Source: Trebouxia sp. TZW2008 (lineage: Eukaryota; Chlorophyta; Trebouxiophyceae; Trebouxiales; Trebouxiaceae). From it: a DNA stretch of 64,000 nucleotides. The notes beneath the pieces are model-generated. The model searched no databases, had not been told where the DNA came from, and saw only the letters and a list, made by a program, of their open reading frames with translations. Numbering within the stretch: position 1 is the first letter of the stretch; the number at the start of each line of letters is the position of its first letter. Below, one piece after another: positions 48,401-60,800 of the stretch. The stretch covers positions 44,913-108,912 of the forward strand of contig BDIU01000369.1 in assembly GCA_002118135.1 (NCBI GenBank), in the 5' to 3' direction. Both the position numbers and the translations under genes were made by a program.

Positions 48401-51400
48401 CTAAAGGGCAGCTGTCTTGACATCATGTGTTGTGTCAGCCAAGGCCTGCTAGACTGTATTATTGGACAAACTGCATAAGCTGTCCACACTTGAATGGTGC
48501 AGATCACAACCTTTACTGCCTGAACCTGTAAACAGGCAAACGCCTCCACATTGCAAATGCTTTTTGTATAGAGTTACTTGCTTCATATGTTTTCTTGTGC
48601 TGTCCAAATGCCCTTGCTTTCCTTTAGGCTGCTTGTCGCCAAAGATACATTTCTTCATTCATCACTGATTCAACCTTGCAATAAGTCACTGCGTATGGAT
48701 TGCCTGTAGAAAGGTTGTTGCTTCAAGGAGTAACCAGCAAGTGCCCATATGACTACATATGTTATCACATCGTGCATACGATGCTCATTGAACTGCTCTT
48801 AACTGCAGGTCAAGGAGGGAGGAGCTGCTACGCTCCATGAACCAGACCAGGGATGAGGAGCAGTCCAGGCCATCTACTGGCAGCAGCAGGCCCAACACTG
48901 GCAGCAGCAGGCCCAACACTGGTAGCAGCAGGCCCACCACACCCAGCCGCCCTACCACCTCTGACAACTCTGACTCCAGGAAGAGAAGGGAGGAGCTGCT
49001 GCGCTCTATGGGTTATGGATCAGACTCCCAATCTTCATCTTCCTGGAACAGCAAGTCAGACTCTTCATCTTCCTGGAACAGCAGGCCATCTACAGGCAGC
49101 AGCCGCCCCACCACCCCCAGCCGCCCCACCACCTCTGACAACTCTGACTCCAGAAGAAGAAGGGAGGAGCTGCTGAAGTCCATGGGCTATGGATCAGACT
49201 CCCAATCTTCATCTTCCTCCTCCTGGAACAGCAAGCCAGACTCTTCATCTTCCTGGAACAGCAAGCCATCCACCCCAAGCAGGGCATCTACACCAAGCAG
49301 GCCCAACACCAGTGGTGACTCCAGGTATGACCCCAATCCCGCGTGCCAAGCACCATCCCACTGCCCCTCCCCCCCCTCCTCCAAAAGCACCATGCTACCC
49401 CCTCCCCCTTCCCCCAAGCACCCTCCTACTTCCCCCCCTCCCTTCCCCCAAATCACCATCCCACTGCTCACTCACAGCCTTGCCCTGCATACTTCACAGC
49501 TATGCTGGCACATACATTTTGTGGATGTATGCTCAAAAGTGCTGTGTCTTCTAATTCATTGTGCTGCATTATCTGGAACTTGCCTTGTTCTGTCTGAGCT
49601 TGAGGTATGCATGGCTTCACAAGTCTGCCACAATAAGCCTCCTTACAGCGGTTGCCATGTGTCTCTAGCCAGCCCAGTTTCATATGTTGCTGTGTTTTGC
49701 CCAAAGTCTGCCTGGTCCTGTGAGTGTTTTGCTCATGGCGGCAGAGCAGTGACACGAGCAGGCAATCTTGCCTGGCAGCTGCAAATTATGCGGTGACTCA
49801 TGGGCTAACCCAAGCCACCTGTTGATGACTCACTACTTGTTCCCTTGGGTACTCCTCAAGGGTTATCCTAGCTCATCCTAGCTGCAATACTGCCTTGTAA
49901 CGCTAGTGTCATACGCACAGTCTGAGCTGCAAACTGTGTTGCCAACAAGCAGAGGGTTCTGCTGCGTTTCTGCAAGTCGATGCTACAAAGTTGTTGCTGC
50001 TTGTCAACATGTACAGTCGCACTAGTGTATGTAGAAGGTGCACACATGTTACTATTGTTACTGACAATGAGACCAGAGCCACTAAGTGTGTCCTGACACA
50101 CAGCTCATGCAGCTGCTGCAGTGCCTGCTAACATTACTGACTTGTCAACACATGCAACAAGACAGGCAATCTGTATATCATTTAGTTGTGCTGATACAGT
50201 TGCCCATTCTGATCTGCAGGTCAAGGAGGGAGGAGCTGCTGCGCTCCATGAACCAGACCAGGGATGAGGAACAATCTAGGCCATCTACAGGCAGCAGCAG
50301 GCCTAACACTGGCAGCAGCAGGCCCAACACCTCCAGCCGCCCCACCACTTCTGACAACTCTGACTCCAGGAAGAGAAGGGAGGAGCTGTTGCGCTCCATG
50401 GGCTATGGATCAGACTCCCAATCTTCATCTTCCTACAACAGCAGGCCATCCACTGGCAGCAGCCGCCCCACCACTCCCAGCCGCCCCACCACTTCTGACA
50501 ACTCCGACTCCAGGAGGAGAAGGGAGGAGCTGCTGAAGTCCATGGGCTATGGCTCCGACTCCCAATCTTCATCTTCATCTTCCTGGAACAGCAGGCCATC
50601 TACCGGCAGCAGCAGGCCCAACACTGGCAGCAGCAGGCCCAACACCTCCAGCCGCCCCACCACTGCAGACAACTCTGACTCAAGGTCAAGTCGCAAAGCT
50701 GACAACATTACAATGTCAATGCTTGTGACATCAGTCATTGTCATGTGGATCCTCTTAGGCGGTTGGCATTTGTCTTACACGCCTGCTGCATGTGCTGTGC
50801 ACTTTTGCACTTCCCTTGTGCATTCATGCACTTCTGTGCTGCCCACGCATGTGTTTCCAAAGCTTGATCAAGGGTGAAGCTTTGTGCACCATGTCCTCAC
50901 CATGCACTGCCAAAGAAACTTCTGCATAGATTTGCTGGTCTCTTCTGAGCCTGTTCATGTTTTGGTTACTTACGTTTGCATGGTCAGTTAAGAATGTCAA
51001 GGTCCCAGCACATCGCCTGCCTGCTGTGATTTAAAGCAGACATGTTGCAGCATGCATGCAATCGGCACAACTCGCATATCACATCAGGATCTGCATTCAG
51101 GTATTTCTGACATTCCGCACACGCTAAGCCTTTGACCCACATGGAACCTAAGTGCCCACATTCCTTTGCTGTGTAAGATTGACTGCTGTTCATCAACAAA
51201 TCTGCAAGAATGCAAGTTCCGGTACAATGCTGCATGTTCAGCAAAGCAGTCAGAATAAGCTTTAGTGCTACACTGCATGCCAAGTCCCTGTGTCACACTT
51301 GGTGTTGATCCTAACAGAGACTGACATGTACTTGTTGACCTGCAGGGCAAGAAGGGAGGAGCTGTTGCGCTCCATGGGCTATGGATCAGACTCATCATCT

Positions 51401-51859
51401 TCCTACAACAGCAGGCCATCTACAGGCAGCAGCAGGCCCAACACTGGCAGCAGCAGGCCATCTTCAGGCAGCCGCCCCAGCACTGCTGACAACTCTGACT
51501 CCAGGGCCAGAAGGGAGGAGCTGTTGCGCTCCATGGGATATGGATCAGACTCCCCATCTTCATCTTCCTACAGCAGCAGGCCATCTACAGGCAGCAGCAG
51601 GCCTTCAACAGGCAGCCGCCCCAGCACTGCTGACAACTCCGACTCCAGAGCAAGGCGTGAGGAGCTGTTGCGCTCCATGGGATATGGATCAGACTCCCAA
51701 TCTTCGTCTTCCTACAGCAGCAGGCCATCTACAGGCAGCAGCAGGCCCAACACTGGAAGCAGCAGGCCCACGACACCCAGCCGCCCCAGCACTGCTGGCA
51801 ACGCTGACTCCAGGGCAAGAAGAGAGGAGCTGCTGCGCTCCATGAACCAAGGCCGTTAA
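45457..51859 (+). CDS. HU-type DNA-binding protein with about 15-copy RREELLRSMGYGSDS repeat tail, putatively plastid-targeted
   Basis: Seven exons join without error, 45457-45770, 45865-46368, 46809-47123, 47908-48231, 48809-49324, 50220-50684 and 51346-51859, giving 983 residues. Residues 1-44 are Ser/Ala/Arg-rich and lack acids, as in chloroplast transit peptides. Residues 45-147 form a bacterial-type HU/IHF domain: GKPEFVNAV at the start, VTITGFGKFERR before the DNA-binding arm, and the C-terminal GFTPGKTFKDAVKSGK. HU binds and bends DNA and is known in plastid nucleoids of some algae. The remaining 835 or so residues are a low-complexity tail with about 15 modules: a charged helix-like box (R/K)RREELL(R/K)SM, then GYGSDS, serines, and RPSTGSSRPNT-type stretches ending DNSDSR. 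Every internal repeat exon begins after AG and ends with AG in phase 2. The tail could drive nucleoid clustering or phase separation (inference). No similar architecture is known to me. Confidence 0.9.
46187..51850 (+). repeat. Coding tandem modules of the HU tail
   Basis: By exon, the RREELL box occurs 1, 2, 2, 3, 3 and 4 times (exons 2 to 7), 15 in all. At DNA level the core is AGGGAGGAGCTGTTGCGCTC followed by CATGGGCTATGGATCAGACT. Modules come in two types: GYGSDS type, and a shorter NQTRDEEQ/NESRDNE type that starts exons 3, 5 and 6 and ends exon 7. Serine runs, Y/W alternatives and RPxT units vary in number between modules. Confidence 0.9.
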
Positions 51860-52874
51860 GACTATCACAGTTTTTGCAAGTGTCAATGAGAGAAGGAAAG
51901 AGGTCCAATTCTTTGCAAATGCTGTACATTCATGGGATTCAGCTGTCGCATAAGCATGTTCTGTTGCGCAAAAAAGGAGCATACTGTGTCAAGGTACCTG
52001 ATGAAACCTCCTTGAGTTTTTGGTCTCTTAGCTCAAAAAAAGCTGCACGCAACAATTTTGTGTCACCTTTTCCAGACAATTTTGCAGCATGCGGAATTGT
52101 GCAAGTGCTATTGTACTATGAGACTGAGCTATGCTAGCCCAAAAGTTGAGTAGCAACAGGCATTCTGTTGTTCTGTGAATATACGGTATGTAAACCTGTC
52201 GACTCAGGAATGCCTTCCACAGTTGCGAAGTCAACTGCAGATCGAGACGACCAAGTCAATAAATGCATGCAATTGATTGCATGAGCCAGGCAAAACTAGC
52301 ACCTGCATGTCTCGAAGTCGCTTCCAATCAGTGCCTTCTGCAATGCCTTGCTGAATAGAGGCTGCCAGAAAACATGTCAGCAAGTCGGTAGTGTAATGCG
52401 GCTGCTGATGCAACTTGTCCGGCTGCAAAGCTTGCAGCATGCAAGCACGCATGTTGCACTTTGCAAGATGCATGCATAAAAACCGTTGCTTGAGCAGCAA
52501 CCACCAAAACAGGCAAATTACATTATGGCGTATCGCCGTACAGACTTGCAACAGGCTATACTATAAACTGAACAGAGGTAAGACCGGCTGTCATGACTGC
52601 TGTGGATAAAAACACTTCATTGCCTGTGATGCCTGGGCAGATCACGCAACCAGAGTAGGTGTAGTAGGTGTCAAGTCAAATAAAATTTGAAAACAGATAC
52701 AAAAGGACTGTGCCTCTTGAGCACACCTCACATGCACAGCATACAGAATGCACTACTGACCTGTGGCGAGAAATCATAGTCATGTTGTAAACAATACAAA
52801 GGCATGGCAGTACACCAAACAAAACAGAGAACAACCTTGCATTGACCCATACAATCATCCTGACTCTTGCATGA
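51860..52874. other. Gap between convergent genes
   Basis: This lies between the stop codons of the HU gene (plus) and RbfA (minus). TGTAA at about 52188 may be an HU-gene 3' signal. No additional gene seen. Confidence 0.45.
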
Positions 52875-53870
52875 TCATGACCGGCGACGACTTCTCGTGG
52901 CTGACTTCTTACGCGGGGTAAAGCGTTTCCTGGGTTGTTCATTTGAACTTATTCTCTGCTCAGTGATGTAATTTTGCTCAAAGTCTTGTTCATCAGTGAT
53001 GTAATTTTGCTCAAAGTCTTGTTCACCATCTTGCTCGAATGGGAAAAACGAAAAATCCCCGCTGTCTGGTCTGCCATACAGCTCTTGCATTTCTGGTGTG
53101 ATCTCAACTTCTTGGTTCGCGGCCGGCAATATTATGTTTTCCTCAAGACTGCTTGGTTCGCGCCACTCGCGGCCTTCCCTTTCAGCTCTGTTTTTCTCCA
53201 ACACTAGGCTCAACTGCAAACCACAACAACACCTGGGTAAGCAACATGTGTGCTTCGCTCTGGATGTGCAAAATGTGGGACCGTCACACTGAACAGGCAT
53301 TGGCATCTATCAATGACTGCACCGCAGCACGCTCTTCAACAGCAGCAGTATGAGCCATGGGGATAGGTCTACAAAGGAAACTTTGAACACAGCTGCAATG
53401 ACTCATGCAGAGGACAGCTGAACATGATCTGCATCATGCAATGGTCTGCTCATACCTTTCTTTGGTAATCAGCATTCTCATCATACATGAACCGCACTTC
53501 AGGTGCAAAGCGCAGATTCATGTTGGATGCAACCTGAGTCCTGACGTAGCCTTGCAGCCGCTTTAGTCCAGACATTGCAGTGGCTTTGCCCTCTTCATCG
53601 CTCAGTATGGAGATGTACACTTTTGCAACCGTCAAATCACTTGACATGTCAACTTCATTGACAGTGGCAACAGCTGAGAGTGCAGGATCTCCAGTGCTGA
53701 TTCTTTGAGGATCCATTGCGCGCTGCACGACCTGCAATACCAAAGCTAGCTCATGACTGTCCTTTGCAGAAGACCGCAACTCAGGCAAGCCTCACCATGT
53801 CTCTTGAGAGCATGGTGCTGATCTGCCGCTCTATTTCCCTCGCAACCTTGGCCTGTCTCCTCGGAGCGGC
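52875..53870 (-). CDS. rbfA: Ribosome-binding factor A, organellar (5' exon not resolved)
   Basis: Three exons in phase: 53870-53796, 53731-53456 and 53213-52875, 229 residues to the stop. The KH-type RbfA core is clear: RRQAKVAREIERQISTMLSR, then ISTGDPALSAVATVNEVDMS, a VAKVYISIL strand, and NMNLRFAPEVRFMYDE. RbfA helps mature the 3' and 5' ends of small-subunit rRNA in bacteria and organelles. After the core comes an acidic-to-basic extension of about 90 residues with an 11-residue tandem repeat (QDFEQNYITDE) and a strongly basic end (PRKRFTPRKKSATRSRRRS). A candidate targeting exon (about 54161-54070, MLFTAPVTMGGNACLFTPRP) lies upstream, but its phase does not fit directly, so an exon is missing or the start differs. 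Confidence 0.88.
52960..53025 (-). repeat. 33-bp coding tandem duplication in RbfA
   Basis: TCAGTGATGTAATTTTGCTC begins at 52960 and again at 52993; two identical 33-base units. They add 11 residues in frame to the acidic tail. Confidence 0.9.
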
Positions 53871-54161
53871 CTGCATGACAGCATTGCAGCATGAAATTGG
53901 AAAATTCAGCGTTGAACCCAAGCAAGACTCTGCCGTTGCTCACCATACACGTGACCAGAAGAATGTGTCTACTCAATCGGGTGCCTGCATGCCATCAAAT
54001 GTCAGTGTTTCACGTCTACAACTTCATGTAACCGGTCAGGGCCAAGCTTGCTGTGTATACTGACCACGCTGCTGCTTTGCCAAGGGCGTCCGCAACAGGT
54101 GAGGCCTAGGCGTAAACAAGCACGCATTTCCGCCCATTGTAACAGGCGCAGTGAAGAGCAT

Positions 54162-54884
54162 CACGATACTCCTCAACGAATCAATAAAGCGCTGCGCTGT
54201 CTGCAAGCAGTAACAACGTATGCTAAGCTCAGAGGCTTCTGCTACGTTGGCACTAAAATCGTCAATCACTCTTAGCTACTAAAGCCTTTTGTAAGGCTGC
54301 AGCTGTATAAAGGGCCAATGTGCATGCCATGCGCGCGGATGCTGTTTGTCACGCTCAATCGCACTTTAGCCTCGGAGCAAAGCATGCAATGCGATTGGCG
54401 TGCGTTGCTAACGCACACTCAGACTTGAGTGGCAATAGATTGCAATGATGCTGGTCAGTGCAGCGCGGGATGTGTACAGCTCAAAACCACTACAGCCATC
54501 GCAGATGATTTGTTGCAGCTAATGTCAGTCTTGAAGCGCGGCTCTGCAAAGAGCTTTGCAAGCTCAATACAGCGTGACCAGTTCCATGGCTGCTTGATCT
54601 TCATGGGTAGCTGATGATCGCCTCTTCTTCTTTGACCTCCAGAAAATTGCTTTGACCTTCACACACCACAGCCATGGTCTCTCCTGCACATAATCTCGAG
54701 AGCGCTGTGATAATTATAAGTGTCTCTTTCTTGCAACAGGGAGATGGCAGCATTATGCTGACGTTGCGTTCGTGAGCTAGATCAAACTGTCGCTCAAGCT
54801 GGTGTAGCTCTTCACGCGACGGGTCAGAGTGAAGCTCTGAAGCGAGGCGGAGCAGCTGTTTGACCACTGAGTTGCGGTTTCTTC
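54162..54884. other. 5' region between RbfA and the Sec14-like gene
   Basis: It should hold the promoters of both divergent genes. A minus-strand frame at 54867-54601 (containing LLRLASELHSDPSREELHQL and ending EEEAIISYP) has coding-like composition but no ATG; it might be an exon of another small minus-strand gene. I do not recognise it. Confidence 0.35.
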
Positions 54885-57800
54885 ATGAGCGATCCCGGCA
54901 CGTGGGCGCTGTTTGGAAAGCAACTCAACAAGCAGCTAAAGTGAGTTCAATCTGCTTGATGCTTGGCAAGCATTGGTGCATCAGGATCTGTTTTTTCCAT
55001 ATATGTGCTCTCTACACAGAAATTACAAGAAGCAGGGCCAAGACGAGGAGAATAAGGACGAGCACAACGAGGATAACAAGCCTGTCGAAGTCACTCACGG
55101 CAAGGACAATACTGACAAGAGTGTTGAGGAGCTTACACAAGGGGAAGATGTTCCACAAGTGAGGATCACTGTCGTACTGCTGCATCAAAGCTGCATGCTG
55201 TTTAGACTTGCTTGCTTTGGCCTGTCTGCCAGAGTCTGGTAGACCTGCAATTTTCTGCATAGCACCTGCTGAAGCGTGACAATGTCTCCTAAGCGTGTGA
55301 AAGCACCCAGTTTTAAGCACAAACCCTCACTGCACTAGCTCAAGTCTCGACACAGTTCACATTGCATGCAGTTGGTACTCATGCCTTGCAGCGGCCAACA
55401 CCTGAACACATGCTGAATTCTGTTTGGTTGTCACATATTGCTTGATCACACCTCTTCTGTGTGCTCACGACGACAGATCAAGCATCAAGTCATGCCAATC
55501 TGTGTTGCATCATCATAGACCCTCACTGCGCTGTGCAAGCACCCTCAAACATGTGTGTCCCTTGCCTGCATACAGCAACAGTGGTTGCATATGTCTGCAG
55601 GCCAGGATTGTTGCATACAGCGATAGTGACGAGGAGGATTTCAAGCCTAAGAAGTGGCAAGCAGGAACAGGGTCAGATTCAGACAGTGAGGATAAGCTCT
55701 CGCCTGTGGATCATACCACTTCTGAGGTCAATGTGAAACAGCGTCAGCTCATCAGGAGACCACCGCCTGGGAACAAAGTCAGCATTGAGGCAGGGCCCAG
55801 TGTGGTTGCAGTGGCAGGGTTCTGCGGCCAGCATGTCACGCCTAAAGTGGAGCGGCTCCTTGTCCCACAGACTGCCGTCAGGGTAATTGCGCAATGCCAC
55901 GGGCGCTGTGATTGCGCAGTGCATGCAAATGCTTACAAACCACAACATGCGAGTAAAGCATGGCTGTTTGAAAGGGCACTGAGCAGGCACATATTCAAGC
56001 ATATCTCATTCATGCAATGTCTCTGCTGCATTGTATCTGCATATCACCATGAGTGGGTGCTGCAGACATTGCTGCAGCTTCTCTGTTGCAGCATGCTTGT
56101 GCACAGGCAAATCTTTGCACCATTTGTGCAAAAATTTGCCTGTGCATTCTGCTCAAGACATGCACTGCAAGTCAGTCCTGGCACACAGGGTGTTGTTCTT
56201 TGTGTGTCTTCAAAATTTGCTGCTTGTGCAGATCATGATGCTGACTGCTCTGAGGAACACACAGCCCAAAACTGGATACCGGCTTGAGCTGATTGCCATG
56301 CTCATTGGTTTCCCTGTCACAGCGCTTAGGTGGCTGGTAAGCTATCTATCTTGCACCTGTCTCGTCAGACATACCTGCTGGGCTCAACACACGTTGGTTT
56401 ATGCACAAACGCCTACACTTACCATGCAGCATTTTAACTTGTTGGCCTTTATTGGCATTGGAATTTTCCAAGAGCATGTGGGGTTTGTTGCTGCCTTCTC
56501 ATCTGCGCCCACAGCCGATTGCTATATCATGCACTTGCATTGCCAACAGGCCTGCCTCACTTATCTGCCCACTGATAACCTCCCGGACACTTGTCTGATG
56601 ATTCAGAAGGGACATCATGCATGCAGGGCATCAAGTACAAGCCCCCAGCAGCCATGCCTGCAGCTGTGTTGGTTGCTAACCAGCAGCTGCAAGCTTTGGC
56701 TGTGCCTGCTGCTGCAGTCAAGATAGCATCGCGGCTGTGGAGGATATGGCTCATCCGAAAGCGCCGCAGGCGAAGACCACACAAGGCAACAGCAGCTTCA
56801 CAAGGTACCACACACGCTCTGTTGTACAATCCTGTTGCATTGTGCCACACCGCAACTTACACATGCTCATCAAAAAGCTTTGCAGGCGAAGACCGCACAA
56901 GGCAACAGCAGCATCACAAGGTACTAAACATGCTCCATGGTACAATACTGTTGCATTTCGGCACACTATATCTTGCACATGACTCATCAGAAAGCGTCGC
57001 CGGCAAAGACCATATGAGACAACAGCAGCATCACAAGGTGCCGACGGCAGTCTACGCTGCTACTGCATTGCAGGACACTGCAATCATGACACTTGTTGCT
57101 GGCTTTGTTGAAACAAATGCACCATCTCAGCGAGATCTGAGCTCTGCCTGATGCTCAGCAACAGATAGTGTTGACCAGTGCGCAATTGCTTGCACTCAGC
57201 AGGGTGATCAATAATTCAGTCAAATTTGCAGCCGGGAGATAGATGTGGCTCGTCGCACATCCCAGCGTGAAAGCATACGTGGACCTGTAACCATCTTCAG
57301 TGATTCAGCTTTTGCTGGATGAGTCATGCTTTGCTGGAAAAATGCTGGTGTCAAGAAATCAGTCAAGACCATTGGTGGTACCACTTAAACACTGCTTCCT
57401 TCTGCAGCCAATCTGGATGGAGGATCAGACACTGAGTCTCAGACAGCTTCCTCCCAGCAGTCAGACAGTGGCATGCGCAGCAGCTTCTCTTCACAGCAGC
57501 CGCCTTCACAGGCACAGCACAACAGATCACCTGGCAGCAAGAGCGGGCTCTCCCAGTCTGCTTCTTCAGTGCAGCAGCATCAGCAGCCGCCACAAAACCA
57601 GCAGGCTGTTGACCTGTCAGGTAACAAATTTGGCATAGCAAGAACCGGAGCAAATTTCTGCATATTTGTGCATATATCTCTTGCTTGTGGGCAGTTCTTG
57701 CTGATGCTGTGCTGACTTGTCGGCTAGCTGGAAAGCTGTTGCAGTCTCAGGCTTGCTTGGTCTGTGTTTCAACTTTCCTGATCTCCAAAGCTAGTTTGAT

Positions 57801-60800
57801 ACAGCTTACAAGCAGGTGACTGATGTCATGCAGTGGGTCGCGCAAGAAGCACTTGCTGCTGTTTGTGATCAGCAGAACAGCTTGCAAGCATTTGATTGAT
57901 GCAATGCAGCCCGTCATGCATTGTGCATTTTGTTCTATTTGCAAGTAGAAGAAGATTTTTGACTGATGCTAGGCAATTCCTGATTCAGTTTAGTTCAGTT
58001 CATGATGCTTGCAATTGCCCAAGGTGGCTGCAGGAGAGGACAAGTTCATGATGCCTGTAAGAACAGCTTGCGTGGTTGCTGCCATGCAGTGCAGTATTTG
58101 TCAAGCAGATGATGCTGTTTGCAATGTTTGCAATTTTTGAACTGTATGCAGGAGGAGGCGGGGGAAGGGCTGCACAGGCTGCTCAGCAGTTTCCAATGGA
58201 GATAGATGAGATGCGACACAGACTGAAGGCGCTTGGAGTTCATCTGCCCCTGCAGCGCTTCTCTGATGCTGAGCTCATGCGCTTTGGCTATGCCTGTGGG
58301 TTACATAAGGTACATCGAGCAACTGGCCCATTTGATGTACAATATAGTAAGCATTTGGGACCACAAATGTGTTGCTATTCAAGTTTTGCTGCCAGAGTAG
58401 CACGAACGGCCTCTGTTGTGTGCCATGTGCTGTCATTGCCAGCTTGCTGGATGCAGCTGTCATGCTTTGGCGATTGATTTGCATTCTCTGTCACTTTCAG
58501 GCTTGCCTTGCTAACATTTGCTTGGCTGTCAAGGCAAGGTATGTTGATGTTGCTCGATGCTGCATTCACATGTGCAGACACCTTGAGTTCAGTGCAGGTG
58601 TCTGCAAGCCAATTCAGTTGCTTGGCAACACTTGCAGCATAAACAGCTGTTGTACGCATTCTGCATTATGACTATTGGACAGCATCACCAATTCAAAGCA
58701 GCATTTATGTAAGTCACAAGCACAGAGCCCCAAACTCTCTGCGCTTCTTAGACCCACACCACTTGTGCCTTTGCTTGTCATGGCTGCAGTGCACGCTGCG
58801 AGCCAGCAAGCAGTTGGTCATATGTGTGGCATCTGATGCACAGGCACAAACGGCAGATGAGAAGGCAGAAGCGACAGAGCAGGCTGTGCAGAGAGTGCGT
58901 GCCTCTGCTGATTGGCTGCACACCCAAAGCTTCCTTCCTCCCAGTGAGACGTGCAGGTGGCAACAGCTGGTATGTCATGCCTGACACTTATTGAACATGC
59001 ACCACGTTTAGTGTCTATGGCCTAACTGGAGTGTCATGTGGCACACCAATATATGAAGTGTTTGTTGGAGTTGCGTATGGGCACATACGACATCTCAAGG
59101 GCATGTCCCTGGACCTTGGAGATATATGTGCACGTAAGATGCCTCAACGGTGTGTCTACAGACCCTGGGAAGCATATGCATGTACACACACGTCTTAGGA
59201 GTATGTCTTTGCACACGATGGAGTGCTGTGTGGCTCAGGTGCAGTGGCGGGGGCAGGATGCAGAGGGGCGGCCTGTGTTGGTGGTGCAGGTGGCACAGGC
59301 CTGCCAGCTGGTGCATGGCGCCCAGGCAGACAAACTCGCCAAGGTCATCCTCTCCCAGGTCTGCCCACCTCAGCCTCCGTGATCTATGTGCTTTCCAGCC
59401 TTTACTGGGTTAGCAATCTTGATTTCTGCACGCCAATGCCATCCTCTTCAAGGTCTGTTGCCCTTGTGGTGTCCAGCTGACATCTTTTTGAAAGTGGATT
59501 GACACTGCGCTGCTGATGGCCAGCCTGTACTGCATCAGCAATTCTGGTTTCCTGTTTCTGAAAAGTAGTCTAGAGTCAGCAATTCCAGCTTCTGGCTTCA
59601 GCTTCCTTCAAACCAATGTATCAGCATGCTTGCAGCCTGTTGATTTGCCCAGCTACAGCAGTGATTATCTAGTCTGATCAGCAGGATGTTTTTCCAGGCA
59701 TGTTTATCGGCAGCTGGTGCTTTGCTGTTCACTTTGCTCAGCGTACATTTGGGCAGTGCGCTTGCTCAGCCAGTGCAAATGAATCTGATCAGCGTGACGT
59801 CAATGCTCATTTGTTCAGCTGGTGCATTGCTGACCAGCAGATCTTTTGGCTCACATGTCTGCCTGCGCCACCTGCCTTGTCTCCTATTCAGTGTGTTGTC
59901 AGTTGCAATGAGTCAGGATTTGAGCAATGTCACTTAGAGCAGGCTGTGTCACTGGCTTGCCATTGCATAAGCACAGTTTGCAATGACTCAGAACTGACTA
60001 AATCAATCAAGCTATATTGCTGTGTCAGTGGCGTTCTTTTTTGCCTGTACAGGTACAAGTTACCTACTTGCTCGTGAACAAGCTATGTTGCTTGCGTTGG
60101 CAGGTGGCGCGAGTGATGAAAGGCGTGCTGTGGGATGAGCAGACGGATGTGAACTTTGCGCGGTATTGCTAAGGTGCCGTTACATGGGTCCAGGTTGCAA
60201 TTTGATCTAAGTTGCGCGAATCTATTAAGCTTTGTGGCTGACACTGGCAGGGGCTTTGAGTGGCAAACGAGTCAAAAGTGCTATTTCTCAAGCAATAGCA
60301 TTACATCAATTTCAGTACCACAAATCAAACTGTGTTGCTGGTGCTTGCAGGTTGCGCGTGTGGTGAATGAGGTACTGGGAGATGAGCAGGGGGATGCTGA
60401 GCAGGCTGTGGTTGTGCTTGATACCACAGAGGCCCAGCTCATACCTGTCACCCGCAAGCTGGACGCCATCAAGGCCTTGGCCAGCCTGCTGCACCAGGTA
60501 TCATACCACACCTGCAGTGAGACACACAGACATGTTGCTGCATTCTGGTTGAAGTGGTACACCAAATTAACATGTGCTGAACCAGACAGTTTATTACACT
60601 TGATCTATAAAGGAGGTGACGACATTGCCCAGCTCAGAAAACAGCATGGCAGTGATCAGAGGGTACCTCAAGGCATCCCCAATGGACTCACATCTGGTGT
60701 TGTCTCACAAGGGCTGACACACCATAGAGCAAACCAGGTCGAGTCAGTTTCATCATATGCTTGCAGTCTGTTACACACATCTCTGAGCCGCTGTGGAGGT

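Noticed and set aside
3425..52195. TGTAA as the polyadenylation signal of this genome
   Set aside because: It follows some genes (about 3427, 25741, 44620, 52188) but was not found near others such as the Kelch and Tpt1 genes, and it is frequent by chance; not annotated as a feature.
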